From contig NZ_FCOM02000008.1 in the NCBI RefSeq assembly GCF_001544695.2, positions 124,001 to 188,000 of the forward strand: a DNA stretch of 64,000 bases. Direction: 5' to 3'. The translations under genes and the position numbers were made by a program. Of this stretch, positions 46,663-56,167 are shown in pieces (the first letter of the stretch is position 1; each line of letters opens with the position of its first letter). The notes beneath the pieces are model-generated. The model had not been told where the DNA came from, searched no databases, and was given only the letters and a program-made list of their open reading frames with translations. Origin of the DNA: Caballeronia arvi (lineage in GTDB: Bacteria > Pseudomonadota > Gammaproteobacteria > Burkholderiales > Burkholderiaceae).

Positions 46663-47973
46663 ATGACAGTGGAAACAACGACTATCGACACGCTCATTGT
46701 CGGCGCGGGACAAGCCGGCGTCGCGATGAGCGAACATCTGAGCAAACTCGGCGTGCCGCATCTCGTGCTGGAACGCGATCGCATCGCCGAACGCTGGCGC
46801 ACGGGCCGGTGGGATTCGCTCGTCGCGAATGGCCCCGCATGGCACGATCGTTTCCCGAATCTCGAATTCGCGGATTTCAACCCTGACGGTTTTGCATCGA
46901 AAGATCAGGTCGCGGATTACTTCGTCGAATACGCAAGAAAGTTCGATGCGCCCATTCGCACCGGCGTCGAAGTGAAGAAGGTCGCGCGCAATGCGGGGCG
47001 GCCGGGCTTCACCGTCGATACGTCTGATGGAACGATCGAAGCGCATCGCGTGGTCGTTGCGACCGGGCCGTTTCAGCGCCCCGTCATACCGCCGATCGCG
47101 CCGGATACCGCGAGCCTCACGCAGATTCATTCCGCCGATTACCGCAATCCGCAGCAGTTGCCCGAAGGTGGCGTGCTGGTCGTCGGCGCGGGATCGTCGG
47201 GCGTGCAGATCGCCGATGAATTGCAGCGCGCAGGGCGGCGCGTGTATCTGTCGGTGGGCGCGCACGATCGTCCGCCGCGCGGCTATCGCGGACGCGACTT
47301 CTGCTGGTGGCTCGGCGTGCTCGGCGAATGGGACGCGGAAGTCATGAAGCCCGGACGCGAACACGTGACGATTGCGGTGAGCGGCGCGCGCGGCGGTCAT
47401 ACCGTGGATTTCAGGCGTCTCGCGCATCAGGGCATCACGCTCGTCGGTCTGACGAAATCGTTCGACGGCGCCGCAGTCACGTTCGAAGCCGATCTCGCGG
47501 ACAACATCCGTCGGGGCGACGAGAACTACCTTTCGCTGCTCGATGCCGCCGATGCCTATGCGCGCCGCAATGGTCTCGATCTTCCGGAAGAGCCCGACGC
47601 GCGAAACATTCCCGCCGATCCGGAGTGCATGACGCATCCCGTTCTTTCGCTCGATCTCGCGAAGGAAGGCGTCACGTCGATCATCTGGGCAACGGGTTAT
47701 GCCGTCGATTTCAACTGGCTGCAAGTCGATGCCTTCGACGAAAAGGGCAAGCCGAAACATCAACGCGGCGTGGCGAAAGAGCCGGGCATTTATTTCCTCG
47801 GCCTGCCCTGGCTTTCGCGCCGTGGCTCCGCGTTCATCTGGGGCGTGTGGCACGACGCGAAACATATCGCCGATCACATCGTCACGCAGCGCAAATACCT
47901 CGCGTATTACGACGCGCCGCAACAGCGCGCGGATGCCGGGCGCGTCGAGAGCGTCGAAGGCGCGGTGAGTTGA
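46663..47973 (+). CDS. flavin-containing monooxygenase (class B, CzcO-like)
   Basis: A 436-residue NAD(P)H- and FAD-dependent monooxygenase. The FAD motif GAGQAG is at residues 14-19 and the NADPH motif GAGSSG at about 176-181. Between them is a fingerprint-like IHSADYR, corresponding to the His-Ser-x-x-Tyr end of the FMO identifying motif. Such enzymes insert oxygen at N or S or carry out Baeyer-Villiger reactions. It heads a rightward operon with RidA, DUF1028, M20 and NCS1 genes, so it probably acts after the Rieske enzyme on a nitrogen compound. Confidence 0.87.
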   Translation: MTVETTTIDTLIVGAGQAGVAMSEHLSKLGVPHLVLERDRIAERWRTGRWDSLVANGPAWHDRFPNLEFADFNPDGFASKDQVADYFVEYARKFDAPIRTGVEVKKVARNAGRPGFTVDTSDGTIEAHRVVVATGPFQRPVIPPIAPDTASLTQIHSADYRNPQQLPEGGVLVVGAGSSGVQIADELQRAGRRVYLSVGAHDRPPRGYRGRDFCWWLGVLGEWDAEVMKPGREHVTIAVSGARGGHTVDFRRLAHQGITLVGLTKSFDGAAVTFEADLADNIRRGDENYLSLLDAADAYARRNGLDLPEEPDARNIPADPECMTHPVLSLDLAKEGVTSIIWATGYAVDFNWLQVDAFDEKGKPKHQRGVAKEPGIYFLGLPWLSRRGSAFIWGVWHDAKHIADHIVTQRKYLAYYDAPQQRADAGRVESVEGAVS

Positions 47974-48004
47974 AACGCAATCCATCCATAAGCAAGGTGC
48001 ATCG

Positions 48005-48442
48005 ATGAGCCAACCTACGCATACGCGTATCCGCATGTTCAATACCAAGGATACGTACCCGAATCAAACGCTCGACAACGATCTCTGTCAGGCCGTGCGC
48101 GCAGGCAATACCGTGTACGTGCGCGGTCAGATCGGCACGGATTTCGCGGGCAATCTCGTCGGGCTCGGCGATCCGCGCGCGCAGGCCGAGCAGGCGATGA
48201 AGAACGTGAAGCAATTGCTCGAAGAAGCGGGCAGCGATCTCTCGCACATCGTCAAGACGACGACCTATCTCACCGACGTGCGTTTTCGCGAGCCGGTGTA
48301 TCGCGAAGTCGGCAAGTGGCTGAAGGGCGTGTTTCCGATTTCGACGGGCCTGACCGTCGTCGCGCTCGGCCAGCCGGAATGGCTGATGGAAATCGACGTG
48401 ATCGCCGTCATCCCCGATGGCTGGACGCCGCGCGAGGCATAA
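48005..48442 (+). CDS. RidA-family protein
   Basis: A 145-residue protein of the RidA/YjgF/UK114 fold, which hydrolyses reactive imines or enamines or, in some pathways, aminoacrylate-like intermediates. The RidA pattern is in NLVGLGDPRAQAEQAMKNVKQLLEEAGS, read in pieces, and KTTTYLTDVRFREPVYREV carries the Arg region used for carboxylate binding. It is slightly longer than archetypal RidA (about 128 aa). It lies 31 nt after the monooxygenase and 4 nt before DUF1028. An imine from oxidative deamination in this pathway would be a fitting substrate. Confidence 0.92.
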   Translation: MSQPTHTRIRMFNTKDTYPNQTLDNDLCQAVRAGNTVYVRGQIGTDFAGNLVGLGDPRAQAEQAMKNVKQLLEEAGSDLSHIVKTTTYLTDVRFREPVYREVGKWLKGVFPISTGLTVVALGQPEWLMEIDVIAVIPDGWTPREA

Positions 48443-48446
48443 CGAC

Positions 48447-49133
48447 ATGACTTTTTCTATCGTCGGACGATGTGAACAGACGGGGCAGCTCGGCATCGCG
48501 ATCAGTTCATCGAGCATCGCGGTGGGCGCGCGCTGTCCGTGGGTGCGCGCGGGCATCGGCGCGGTCGCGACGCAGAACGTCACGCTGCCCGCGCTCGGCT
48601 CGCAGATTCTCGATCATCTGGAGCACGCGAAACTCGATCCTTCGGCGGCGCTGGATCGCGCATTGGGCGCGGGCGAATGGAGCGAGTGGCGCGAATATAG
48701 GCAAGTGACGGTGATCGATGCGCAAGGCCGCACCGCATTTTTCAGCGGCAAGCAGGCGCTCGGCACGTATCACGCGGTCGCGGGCAAGCAGTGCGTCGCG
48801 GCGGGCAACATGCTCGCGGGCATCCATGTGATCGACGCGATGATTCCCGCATTCGAGAACGCGTCCGGCCATCTCGCGGACCGTCTGCTCGCGGCGATGC
48901 AGGCGGCGATGGCGGCGGGCGGCGAAGCGGGGCCGGTGCATTCGGCGGCGCTGAAGATCGCGGGCGAGATGAGTTGGCCGCTCGTCGATCTGCGTGTCGA
49001 CTGGGCCGACGATGATCCCATCGGCAAGCTGAAGACGCTCTGGCAAGCGTATGAGCCGCAGATGCAGGACTACGTGACCCGTGCGTTGAATCCGACCGCC
49101 GCGCCGAGCTACGGAGTGCCCGGCGATGAGTGA
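48447..49133 (+). CDS. DUF1028 family protein (Ntn-hydrolase-like fold)
   Basis: A 228-residue protein starting TFSIVGRCEQTGQLGIAISS, the DUF1028 signature, with GARCPWVRAGIGAVATQN next. The fold is Ntn-hydrolase-like, but no activity is established as far as I know. The family often neighbours RidA, M20 peptidases and amino-acid importers, as here. Its end overlaps the M20 gene by 8 nt. Amide or cyclic-amide cleavage is a reasonable guess but unproven. Confidence 0.9.
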   Translation: MTFSIVGRCEQTGQLGIAISSSSIAVGARCPWVRAGIGAVATQNVTLPALGSQILDHLEHAKLDPSAALDRALGAGEWSEWREYRQVTVIDAQGRTAFFSGKQALGTYHAVAGKQCVAAGNMLAGIHVIDAMIPAFENASGHLADRLLAAMQAAMAAGGEAGPVHSAALKIAGEMSWPLVDLRVDWADDDPIGKLKTLWQAYEPQMQDYVTRALNPTAAPSYGVPGDE

Positions 49134-50289
49134 GATGACGAGCCGCGATCTGCTCGAACGATTGGTCGGCTTCGCGACGGTCAGCCGCGATTCGAATCTC
49201 GAGCTGATCGAATTCATTCGCGATTACCTCGCGAAATGCGGCGTCGAATGCGAGCTGTTCCATAACGCGGAGCGCACGAAGGCGAATCTGTTCGCGACCA
49301 TCGGGCCGCGCGATCGTGGCGGCATCGTGTTGTCGGGTCATACGGATGTCGTGCCGGTCGATGGTCAGGCGTGGACCGTCGATGCATTCCGTCTCACCGA
49401 AAAAGACGGACGCTTGTATGGCCGCGGCGCCGCGGATATGAAGGGCTTTCTCGCTTCGGTATTGGCGGCCGTGCCGGTGTTTCTGCAACGCGATCTGAAA
49501 CTGCCCGTACATCTGGCTTTTTCATACGACGAGGAAGTCGGATGCCTTGGCGTTAGACCGATGCTCGCGGAACTGGAAAAGCGCGCGCACAAGCCGGTGC
49601 TGTGTCTCATCGGCGAGCCGACTGCATTGAAACCGGTGCTCGGTCACAAAGGCAAGCTCGCGATGCGCTGTCACGTGAAAGGCGCGCCGTGTCATTCGGC
49701 TTACGCGCCGTATGGCGTCAACGCGATTCAGTATGCGGCGCGTCTCGTCAATCGTCTGGAAGAGATCGGCGAGCGCCTCGCGGAACCGGAGCATCGCGAC
49801 GAGCGTTTCGATCCGCCGTATTCGACGGTGCAGACGGGCATGATCAGGGGCGGGCGCGCGCTCAATATCGTGCCTGCCGAGTGCGAGTTCGATTTCGAAG
49901 TGCGCGCGCTGCCGGGCTTCGACGCGAACAAGGTCGCCGACGATTTACAGACCTACGCGCACGCCGAACTGCTGCCGAAGATGCGCGCGGTGAAGTCCGG
50001 CACCGATATTCGCGTCGAAACGCTGTCGGCGTATCCGGGGCTGGCGACATCGCCCGACAGCGAAGCCGCGCGGCTCGTCGCGCTGTTGAGCGGATCGACG
50101 GAATTCGGCACGGTGGCGTTCGGCACCGAAGGCGGTCTCTTCGACCAGGCCGGCATTCCGACGATCGTATGCGGCCCCGGAAGCATGGATCAGGGCCATA
50201 AGCCCGACGAGTACGTGAGCGTCGAGCAACTTCGCGATTGCGACGCGATGCTGCTGAGACTCGCGGACCATCTCTCAACGAACGCCTGA
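49126..50289 (+). CDS. M20 family deacylase (ArgE-like)
   Basis: A 387-residue zinc aminoacylase/deacetylase. Metal ligands are seen in SGHTDVVPVDG (about 71-81), GRGAADMKGF and DEEVGCLG, followed by GEPT and the C-terminal GHKPDEY. The lid domain is at about 180-295. It resembles acetylornithine deacetylase ArgE, but its place in a catabolic operon makes an N-acyl amino acid intermediate more likely than arginine synthesis. Confidence 0.9.
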   Translation: MSEMTSRDLLERLVGFATVSRDSNLELIEFIRDYLAKCGVECELFHNAERTKANLFATIGPRDRGGIVLSGHTDVVPVDGQAWTVDAFRLTEKDGRLYGRGAADMKGFLASVLAAVPVFLQRDLKLPVHLAFSYDEEVGCLGVRPMLAELEKRAHKPVLCLIGEPTALKPVLGHKGKLAMRCHVKGAPCHSAYAPYGVNAIQYAARLVNRLEEIGERLAEPEHRDERFDPPYSTVQTGMIRGGRALNIVPAECEFDFEVRALPGFDANKVADDLQTYAHAELLPKMRAVKSGTDIRVETLSAYPGLATSPDSEAARLVALLSGSTEFGTVAFGTEGGLFDQAGIPTIVCGPGSMDQGHKPDEYVSVEQLRDCDAMLLRLADHLSTNA

Positions 50290-50369
50290 ATTCTTCAAGC
50301 GCCTGAGCAATCCCGACGACGCCTCGTGCGTCAGGGATTCGCTTTGCCGCGCACAAACAGGAGACGACT

Positions 50370-51785
50370 TTGACTACTGCGCAACGCAACGCTTCTCCAT
50401 TGATCGAGAAGCACACGATCGGCTATGTGCCGCCTGAAGATCGTCACGGCAAAGTGCGCGATTTGTTCACGCTATGGTTTGGCGGCAATATCGCTCCGTT
50501 GCCCATCGTGACGGGTGCACTCGGCGTGCAGATCTTCCATCTGAATCTGTTCTGGGGCATCGTCGCGATCATCGTCGGGCAGGCGGTCGGCGGCGTGCTG
50601 ATGGCGCTGCATTCCGCGCAAGGCCCGCAAATGGGCATCCCGCAGATGATCCAGAGCCGCGCGCAATTCGGCTCGTGGGGCGCGCTGCTCGTCACCGTTA
50701 TAGCGGGCGTGATGTACGTCGGCTTCTTCGCATCGAATATCGTGCTGGCGGGCAAGTCGCTGCATGGCATCGAAAGCTCGGTATCGGTGCCGGTGGGCAT
50801 CGTGATCGGCGCGGTCGGATCGGGATTGATCGGCATCATCGGATATCGCTGCATTCATATCCTGAACCGCATCGGGACATGGGTGCTCGGCATCGGCATC
50901 TTCGTCGGCTTCGGGTACATCTTCACGCATATCTCGACGAGCGATTTCCTGACGCGCGGCGGCTTCGACTTCGCCGGCTGGCTTGCGACGGTCTCGCTTT
51001 CCGCCCTGTGGCAGATCGCATTCGCGCCCTACGTCTCCGACTATTCGCGCTACCTGCCGTCGAACGTGCGCGTCGCATCGACGTTCTGGGCCACTTATCT
51101 CGGCTGCACGATCGGCTCGACGCTCGCGTTCGTCTTCGGCGCGGTCGCGGTGCTGGCGGTGCCGCCCGGCGTCGATGCGATGGACGCCGTGAAGCTCGCC
51201 ACCGGTCCGCTCGGCTTGCCGATGCTCGTGCTGTTCCTGTTGAGCGTGATCAGCCATAACGCGTTGAACCTCTATGGCGCGGTGCTCGCGGTGATCACGT
51301 CGCTGCAGACCTTCGCGTATCGCTGGATTCCCACGGCGAAATCGCGCGCGGTGTTGTCGGTCGTCATTCTCATCGCGTGCTGCTATGGCGCGATCGGCGC
51401 ATCGACCAACTTCGTCGCGAATCTCGTCGATCTCGTGCTCGCGCTGCTCGTCGTGCTGGTGCCGTGGACCGCGATCAATCTCATCGACTTCTATGTGATT
51501 CACAAAGGGAAATACGACATCCAGTCGATCTTTCAGGTGGACGGCGGCATCTATGGCCGATTCAATCCGCAGGCGTTGATTGCGTATGCGATCGGCATAG
51601 CGGTGCAGATTCCGTTCATGAATACGCCGATGTACGCCGGCCCCGTGCCGAAGTATCTCGACGGCGCGGATCTGTCGTGGGTCGTCGGATTGCTGCTGAC
51701 ATCGCCGGTGTATTACTGGCTCGCATCGCGGGATACGGTCTATCGACGCAGGCAAATGCGCGTGGCGACGGATGCCGCGCATTGA
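50370..51785 (+). CDS. NCS1-family cytosine/purine-type permease
   Basis: A 471-residue transporter with twelve helices of the NCS1 family (cytosine, allantoin, hydantoin and similar substrates). FTLWFGGNIAPLPIVTGALG at the first helix and PQMIQSRAQFGSWG are family landmarks. The start is a TTG at 50370, the only reasonable start: AGGAGA lies about seven bases before it and no ATG occurs before the first helix. It is the last gene of the rightward catabolic operon and gives the cluster a second importer, or an exporter or salvage route for a ring product. Confidence 0.9.
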   Translation: MTTAQRNASPLIEKHTIGYVPPEDRHGKVRDLFTLWFGGNIAPLPIVTGALGVQIFHLNLFWGIVAIIVGQAVGGVLMALHSAQGPQMGIPQMIQSRAQFGSWGALLVTVIAGVMYVGFFASNIVLAGKSLHGIESSVSVPVGIVIGAVGSGLIGIIGYRCIHILNRIGTWVLGIGIFVGFGYIFTHISTSDFLTRGGFDFAGWLATVSLSALWQIAFAPYVSDYSRYLPSNVRVASTFWATYLGCTIGSTLAFVFGAVAVLAVPPGVDAMDAVKLATGPLGLPMLVLFLLSVISHNALNLYGAVLAVITSLQTFAYRWIPTAKSRAVLSVVILIACCYGAIGASTNFVANLVDLVLALLVVLVPWTAINLIDFYVIHKGKYDIQSIFQVDGGIYGRFNPQALIAYAIGIAVQIPFMNTPMYAGPVPKYLDGADLSWVVGLLLTSPVYYWLASRDTVYRRRQMRVATDAAH

Positions 51786-51987
51786 TCCCGGACTCTTTCC
51801 CGCTCGACAAAAGTCTTGTACCCGCGGCTGCCTTTACCGGGATTGTGCGCATGCACATAATGCCGTCACCTGCTGCGATAAACCATCGCGGCGCACCGAG
51901 GCGGTAACGGTCTGACTACGAGCAAAACAACATAAAACGATCGCGGCACACATCGCTCCTCCTCGTTCATGAAAACAGGAGTCATGT

Positions 51988-53316
51988 ATGTCCAACGATA
52001 TTTCCATCACCACGCCCTCGCGTCGCCGCTTCATCGGCGTCGCGGCGGCGACGCTTGCCGCTGGCGCGTTCACGCGCCTCGCATTCGCCGACGAGCCGGT
52101 TCAGAGCACGGCCGGCATCGTGCAAGTCAAAGCCGGCGACAAAACCGCCATTCGCCCGCTGCGCGTGCATGCGTCGGATGCGCAGCTCGCCGATCTGAAG
52201 CGCCGCGTCAAAGCGACGAAATGGCCGGAACGCGAAACCGTCGCCGACGCTTCGCAAGGCGTTCAACTCGCGACGATGCAGCAGCTCGCGCGTTACTGGG
52301 GAACGAGCTACGACTGGCGCAAGGTCGAAGCGCGATTGAACGCGCTGCCGAACTTCGTCACCGAAATCGATGGCCTCGACATTCACTTCATCCACGTTCG
52401 CTCGAAGCATCCGAACGCAATGCCGATGATCGTCACGCACGGATGGCCGGGTTCGATCATCGAGCAACTGAAGATCATCGATCCGCTGGTCAATCCGACG
52501 GCGCACGGCGGCAGCGCATCCGACGCATTCGATGTCGTCATTCCCTCGCTGCCCGGCTACGGCTTCTCAGGCAAGCCGACGGCGACCGGCTGGGACCCGC
52601 AGCGCATCGCGCGTGCGTGGATCGCGTTGATGAAGCGTCTCGGCTATACGCGCTACGTCGCGCAGGGCGGCGACTGGGGCAATGCGGTGACCGAGCAGAT
52701 GGCGCTCGTCGCGCCACCGGAACTCCTCGGCATACATACCAACATGCCTGCGACCGTGCCGGACGATATCGCGAATGCGCTCAAGCTCGGCGAACCCGCG
52801 CCGGCGGGACTTTCGGCGGACGAGAAGCACGCGTTCGACCAGCTCGACTTCTTCTACAAGCACGGTCTTGGCTATGCGCAGGAAATGGCGAACCGGCCGC
52901 AGACGCTGTATGGCATCGAGGATTCGCCGATCGGCCTCGCCGCGTGGATGATCGATCACGACGCAGCCAGCCAGGCGCTCATCGCGCGCGTGTTCGATGG
53001 CAAGAGCGAAGGACTCTCGCGCGACGACATCCTCGACAACATCACGCTGTACTGGCTCACGAACACGGGCGTTTCATCGGCGCGGCTGTATTGGGAGAAC
53101 AAACTCAATTTCTTCGCGCCGAAGCATCTTGCGATTCCGGTTGCGGTCAGCGTGTTTCCCGATGAAATTTACGCCGCGCCGCAAAGCTGGACGGAGAAGG
53201 CGTATCCGAAGCTGATCCATTACAACCGTTTGCCGAAGGGTGGACACTTCGCGGCATGGGAGCAGCCGCAAGCCTTTACGATCGAGGTTCGCGAGAGCTT
53301 CCGATCATTGCGCTGA
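51988..53316 (+). CDS. Tat-exported epoxide hydrolase (EHN domain)
   Basis: A 442-residue alpha/beta hydrolase with an N-terminal EHN domain (about residues 50-150). A Tat signal SRRRFIGVAAATLAAGAF occupies residues 11-28. HGWPGS near 151 forms the oxyanion hole, Asp near 230 in GGDWGN is the nucleophile and His near 418 in GGHFAAWEQP completes the triad. AGGAG precedes the ATG. It should hydrolyse epoxides outside the cytoplasm. Its last 12 nt overlap the end of the converging MFS gene. Confidence 0.9.
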   Translation: MSNDISITTPSRRRFIGVAAATLAAGAFTRLAFADEPVQSTAGIVQVKAGDKTAIRPLRVHASDAQLADLKRRVKATKWPERETVADASQGVQLATMQQLARYWGTSYDWRKVEARLNALPNFVTEIDGLDIHFIHVRSKHPNAMPMIVTHGWPGSIIEQLKIIDPLVNPTAHGGSASDAFDVVIPSLPGYGFSGKPTATGWDPQRIARAWIALMKRLGYTRYVAQGGDWGNAVTEQMALVAPPELLGIHTNMPATVPDDIANALKLGEPAPAGLSADEKHAFDQLDFFYKHGLGYAQEMANRPQTLYGIEDSPIGLAAWMIDHDAASQALIARVFDGKSEGLSRDDILDNITLYWLTNTGVSSARLYWENKLNFFAPKHLAIPVAVSVFPDEIYAAPQSWTEKAYPKLIHYNRLPKGGHFAAWEQPQAFTIEVRESFRSLR

Positions 53317-54699
53317 TCTCGCGCCCGAACTGCGCAAGTGAATGCCGAGCGCGCGCCGTGCGCTCAGCGCAAGCAGGGCGCATGACAACCCGTTGAACAG
53401 GAACAATCCGCTCGGCCCGACGATCGTCATCAACGCCGACGCCAGCGCCGGGCCCGTCATTCCGCCGAACGAAAACAGTACGAGCAGCAGCGCCGAAATC
53501 GCGACGCGATGCTGCGCTTCCGTGCGATCCTGCACGTGCGACACGATCAGTCCGTATTGCGTGAACGTCACCGCGACGTAGACGAGCGTCGCGGCCCAGG
53601 TGATCACGCGCACGTCGAACAGGAACAGCACGACGCTCAACGCCGCCGAAATCGCTGCCGTGATATAGACGAGACGCCGCCGGTCGACCCTGTCGGAGAG
53701 GCGGCCCATCGGCCATTGCGGCACCAGCGCGCCGATCAGCGCGATGCCCATGAAGGTCGCCAGCTCGCTCGTCGAAAAGCCCGCGCGCTCCAGATAGACC
53801 GGCATCATCGAGTAGAAGCTGCTGTAGATGAAGCCCGCGAGGATGCAGCCCGGCACTGCGAGCGGCGCGGACGCCGTCATCTCGCGCACGCTTTCGCGCC
53901 AGGTTCGCGCGGGCACGCGATGCAGCGTTTCGTCGGCAACCTTCACGGGCCAGCCTTCCAGCAGGGTCACGGGCAGCACGGCGGCCGCGAAGAGCGCGGC
54001 GGCGATCGAGAACTGCTGCGCGCCCGTTCCCGCGCCCACGTTCAGCAGAAACTGCCCCGTTCCGACCGCCAGATAGTTGATGGCCGCGTACGAACCGTAG
54101 ACCTGTCCGCGCTTGTCGTTCTCGACGGTGCCGTTGAGCCAGCTTTCGATCGACGTGTACAAGCCCATGAACGCGAAGCCGGTCAAAAGACGCACGGCGC
54201 CGAGCGTCCACGGCGACTGGGCCGCGCCGAACGCGAGCGCGAGGATCGACGCCGCCGCAGAAAACGCGACGAAGGTCCGATGCTGCCCGATGCGGTCGAT
54301 GAGCCTGCGATTGATCACGGCCCCGAGAATGAACCCCGCGTAGTAGCACGACTGGATCAGACCGATGACGATCGTCGGATAGCCGGACTGCAGCACGCGC
54401 AGCGGAATCAGCGTCTGAAAGAGACCGTTGCCGACGATGAGCAGCGCGTAGCCGCACAGGAGACCCGCCAGCGCGCGATAGCCGCTGCCGGCGCGGGCCG
54501 GAACGTGCGGCGCATGTGGGATGTGCGTGGCCGTATCGGCGGCGGGCGGCGTCTGCCGGCCGAACAGCTTGGCTTCGGTCAGCGGCCCGGTGCGCGCCAC
54601 GGCGGGCGCTTCGAGATCTGTCTCGTATGAATCGCTGGTGGATTCGCGCGTTTGAACGTCGGCGGAATCCTTCGCGATTTCGTCTTCTATGTTCGACAT
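53305..54699 (-). CDS. MFS transporter (YcaD-like)
   Basis: A 464-residue MFS protein with an unusual polar N-terminal extension of about 75 residues before the first helix, then twelve helices. GYPTIVIGLIQSCYYAGFILG and ESWLNGTVENDKRGQVYGSY resemble the YcaD group. The ATG at 54699 with AAGG upstream was chosen; the frame is open further left but runs into the adh promoter with random composition. The substrate is unknown. Confidence 0.85.
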   Translation of the reverse strand: MSNIEDEIAKDSADVQTRESTSDSYETDLEAPAVARTGPLTEAKLFGRQTPPAADTATHIPHAPHVPARAGSGYRALAGLLCGYALLIVGNGLFQTLIPLRVLQSGYPTIVIGLIQSCYYAGFILGAVINRRLIDRIGQHRTFVAFSAAASILALAFGAAQSPWTLGAVRLLTGFAFMGLYTSIESWLNGTVENDKRGQVYGSYAAINYLAVGTGQFLLNVGAGTGAQQFSIAAALFAAAVLPVTLLEGWPVKVADETLHRVPARTWRESVREMTASAPLAVPGCILAGFIYSSFYSMMPVYLERAGFSTSELATFMGIALIGALVPQWPMGRLSDRVDRRRLVYITAAISAALSVVLFLFDVRVITWAATLVYVAVTFTQYGLIVSHVQDRTEAQHRVAISALLLVLFSFGGMTGPALASALMTIVGPSGLFLFNGLSCALLALSARRALGIHLRSSGARSAQ

Positions 54700-54990
54700 G
54701 ACAACCTTGGAAGTCGCTCTCTTGATTTCGTGTGCGCGGTCTGCGTTCGCTTCGAATCGCGAGTCCGGCCGACGATGGTAACCGGCGCGGGCACGCTTCG
54801 ATGTTCGAATTTGTTTCATCGTGCGTCTGACTGGCTGGCGGCTGCCCGGCGCATCGGTCGAAGTCCTGTCACAATCGCCATTTCCGACGTTTCTCGACGA
54901 TGCGGTCGGGAGTGCGATTGAACTGGCCGTGTCATCAGTGTGCGGCGTGCCGGGCACACCGCGCGATTTCTCCCATCAAAGGAGCAAGCA

Positions 54991-56010
54991 ATGCCAACGA
55001 TGCAGGCAGTGCAGGTAGCGAAAGCGAATGGTCCGCTGGAAGTCGTCGAGCGCGAGGTGCCGCAACCGCAAGACGGACATGTGTTGATCAAGGTGCAGGC
55101 GTGCGGAATCTGCCACAGCGATTCGCTCACGGTCGAAGGCCAATGGCCGGGCCTGCAGTTTCCGCGTGTGCCGGGTCACGAGATCGCGGGCGTGATCGAG
55201 AAGATGGGCGCGGGCGTGGAAGGCTGGGAGAAGGGGCAGCGTATCGGCGTGGGCTGGCACGGCGGGCATTGCGGCCATTGCGATCATTGCCGTCATGGCG
55301 ACTTCGTGCTTTGCCAGCGCGCGCAGATTCCGGGGATCAGCTACGACGGCGGTTACGCGGAATACATGGTCGCGCCGCAGGAAGCGCTCGCGCGCATGCC
55401 CGACGATCTCTCCGATGTCGACGCCGCGCCGCTCCTTTGCGCGGGCATCACGACGTTCAATGCGTTGCGCAACAGCGGCGCGCGCGCGGGCGACGTGGTC
55501 GCGATTCTCGGCATCGGCGGGCTCGGCCATCTGGGCGTGCAGTTCGCGCGAAAGATGGGCTTCGTCACGGCGGCCATCGCGCGCGGGAAAGACAAGGCGC
55601 CGCTCGCGAAGCAGCTCGGCGCGCATCACTACATCGACAGCGAAGCGCAGAACGTGGCCGAAGCGCTGCAGGCGCTCGGCGGCGCGCGCGTGATTCTCGC
55701 GACGGCGACGAGCGGCAAGGCGATGAGCGCGACCATCGGCGGGCTTGGGCTGAACGGCAAGCTGATCATGGTCGGCATATCGCAGGAGCCGGTCGAGGTG
55801 CCGATCGGGCAGTTCATCATGGGCCGCAATTCGGTGCAGGGCTGGCCGTCGGGCACGGCGGCGGATTCGCAGGAGACGCTGGCGTTCAGCGCGCTCGCGG
55901 GCGTGAAGCCGATGATCGAGGAATATCCGCTATCGCGCGCGCCGGAAGCGTATGAGCGGATGATGAGCGGCAAGGCACGGTTCAGAGTCGTGTTGACGCC
56001 GGGGAAGTAA
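54991..56010 (+). CDS. zinc-dependent alcohol dehydrogenase
   Basis: A 339-residue medium-chain dehydrogenase. The catalytic zinc ligands are Cys in GICHSD and His in GHEIAG; four Cys in HCGHCDHCRHGDFVLC, with some His, form the structural zinc site. The NAD(P) motif GIGGLGHLG is at about 177-185. AGGAG lies just before the ATG. It resembles AdhA-type enzymes that oxidise small alcohols or reduce aldehydes. It has its own hairpin terminator and is separate from the following sigma-54 operon. Confidence 0.93.
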   Translation: MPTMQAVQVAKANGPLEVVEREVPQPQDGHVLIKVQACGICHSDSLTVEGQWPGLQFPRVPGHEIAGVIEKMGAGVEGWEKGQRIGVGWHGGHCGHCDHCRHGDFVLCQRAQIPGISYDGGYAEYMVAPQEALARMPDDLSDVDAAPLLCAGITTFNALRNSGARAGDVVAILGIGGLGHLGVQFARKMGFVTAAIARGKDKAPLAKQLGAHHYIDSEAQNVAEALQALGGARVILATATSGKAMSATIGGLGLNGKLIMVGISQEPVEVPIGQFIMGRNSVQGWPSGTAADSQETLAFSALAGVKPMIEEYPLSRAPEAYERMMSGKARFRVVLTPGK

Positions 56011-56088
56011 AGCAAACCAACGACCGTATTGAATCGCAACGTTAAGAATCTTTCCAGTCGCGATTTTCCAAGCCAGAAGAAAACCCGC

Positions 56089-56111
56089 AAAGCCCCGCCA
56101 GCTGGGGCTTT
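56089..56111 (+). terminator. hairpin terminator after alcohol dehydrogenase
   Basis: The 8-bp stem AAAGCCCC/GGGGCTTT with a 7-base loop ends in TTTCG, so its U-tract is short. It isolates the sigma-54 promoter that starts 8 nt later. Confidence 0.7.
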
Positions 56112-56119
56112 CGTACATA

Positions 56120-56136
56120 TGGCCCGGCCTTTGCAT
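56120..56136 (+). promoter_or_regulatory. sigma-54 (-24/-12) promoter of the CoA operon
   Basis: TGGCCC-5 nt-TTGCAT matches the sigma-54 consensus TGGCAC-N5-TTGCW at all but one position, with the correct spacing between the GG and GC pairs. It lies 32 nt before the thioesterase ATG. A weak IHF-like site (AATCGCAACGTTA at 56032) is about 85 nt upstream. The operon it controls is followed by a gene for a sigma-54 activator. Confidence 0.8.
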
Positions 56137-56167
56137 TGATCGCGCTCCAGACAACCCGGAGCCGCAC

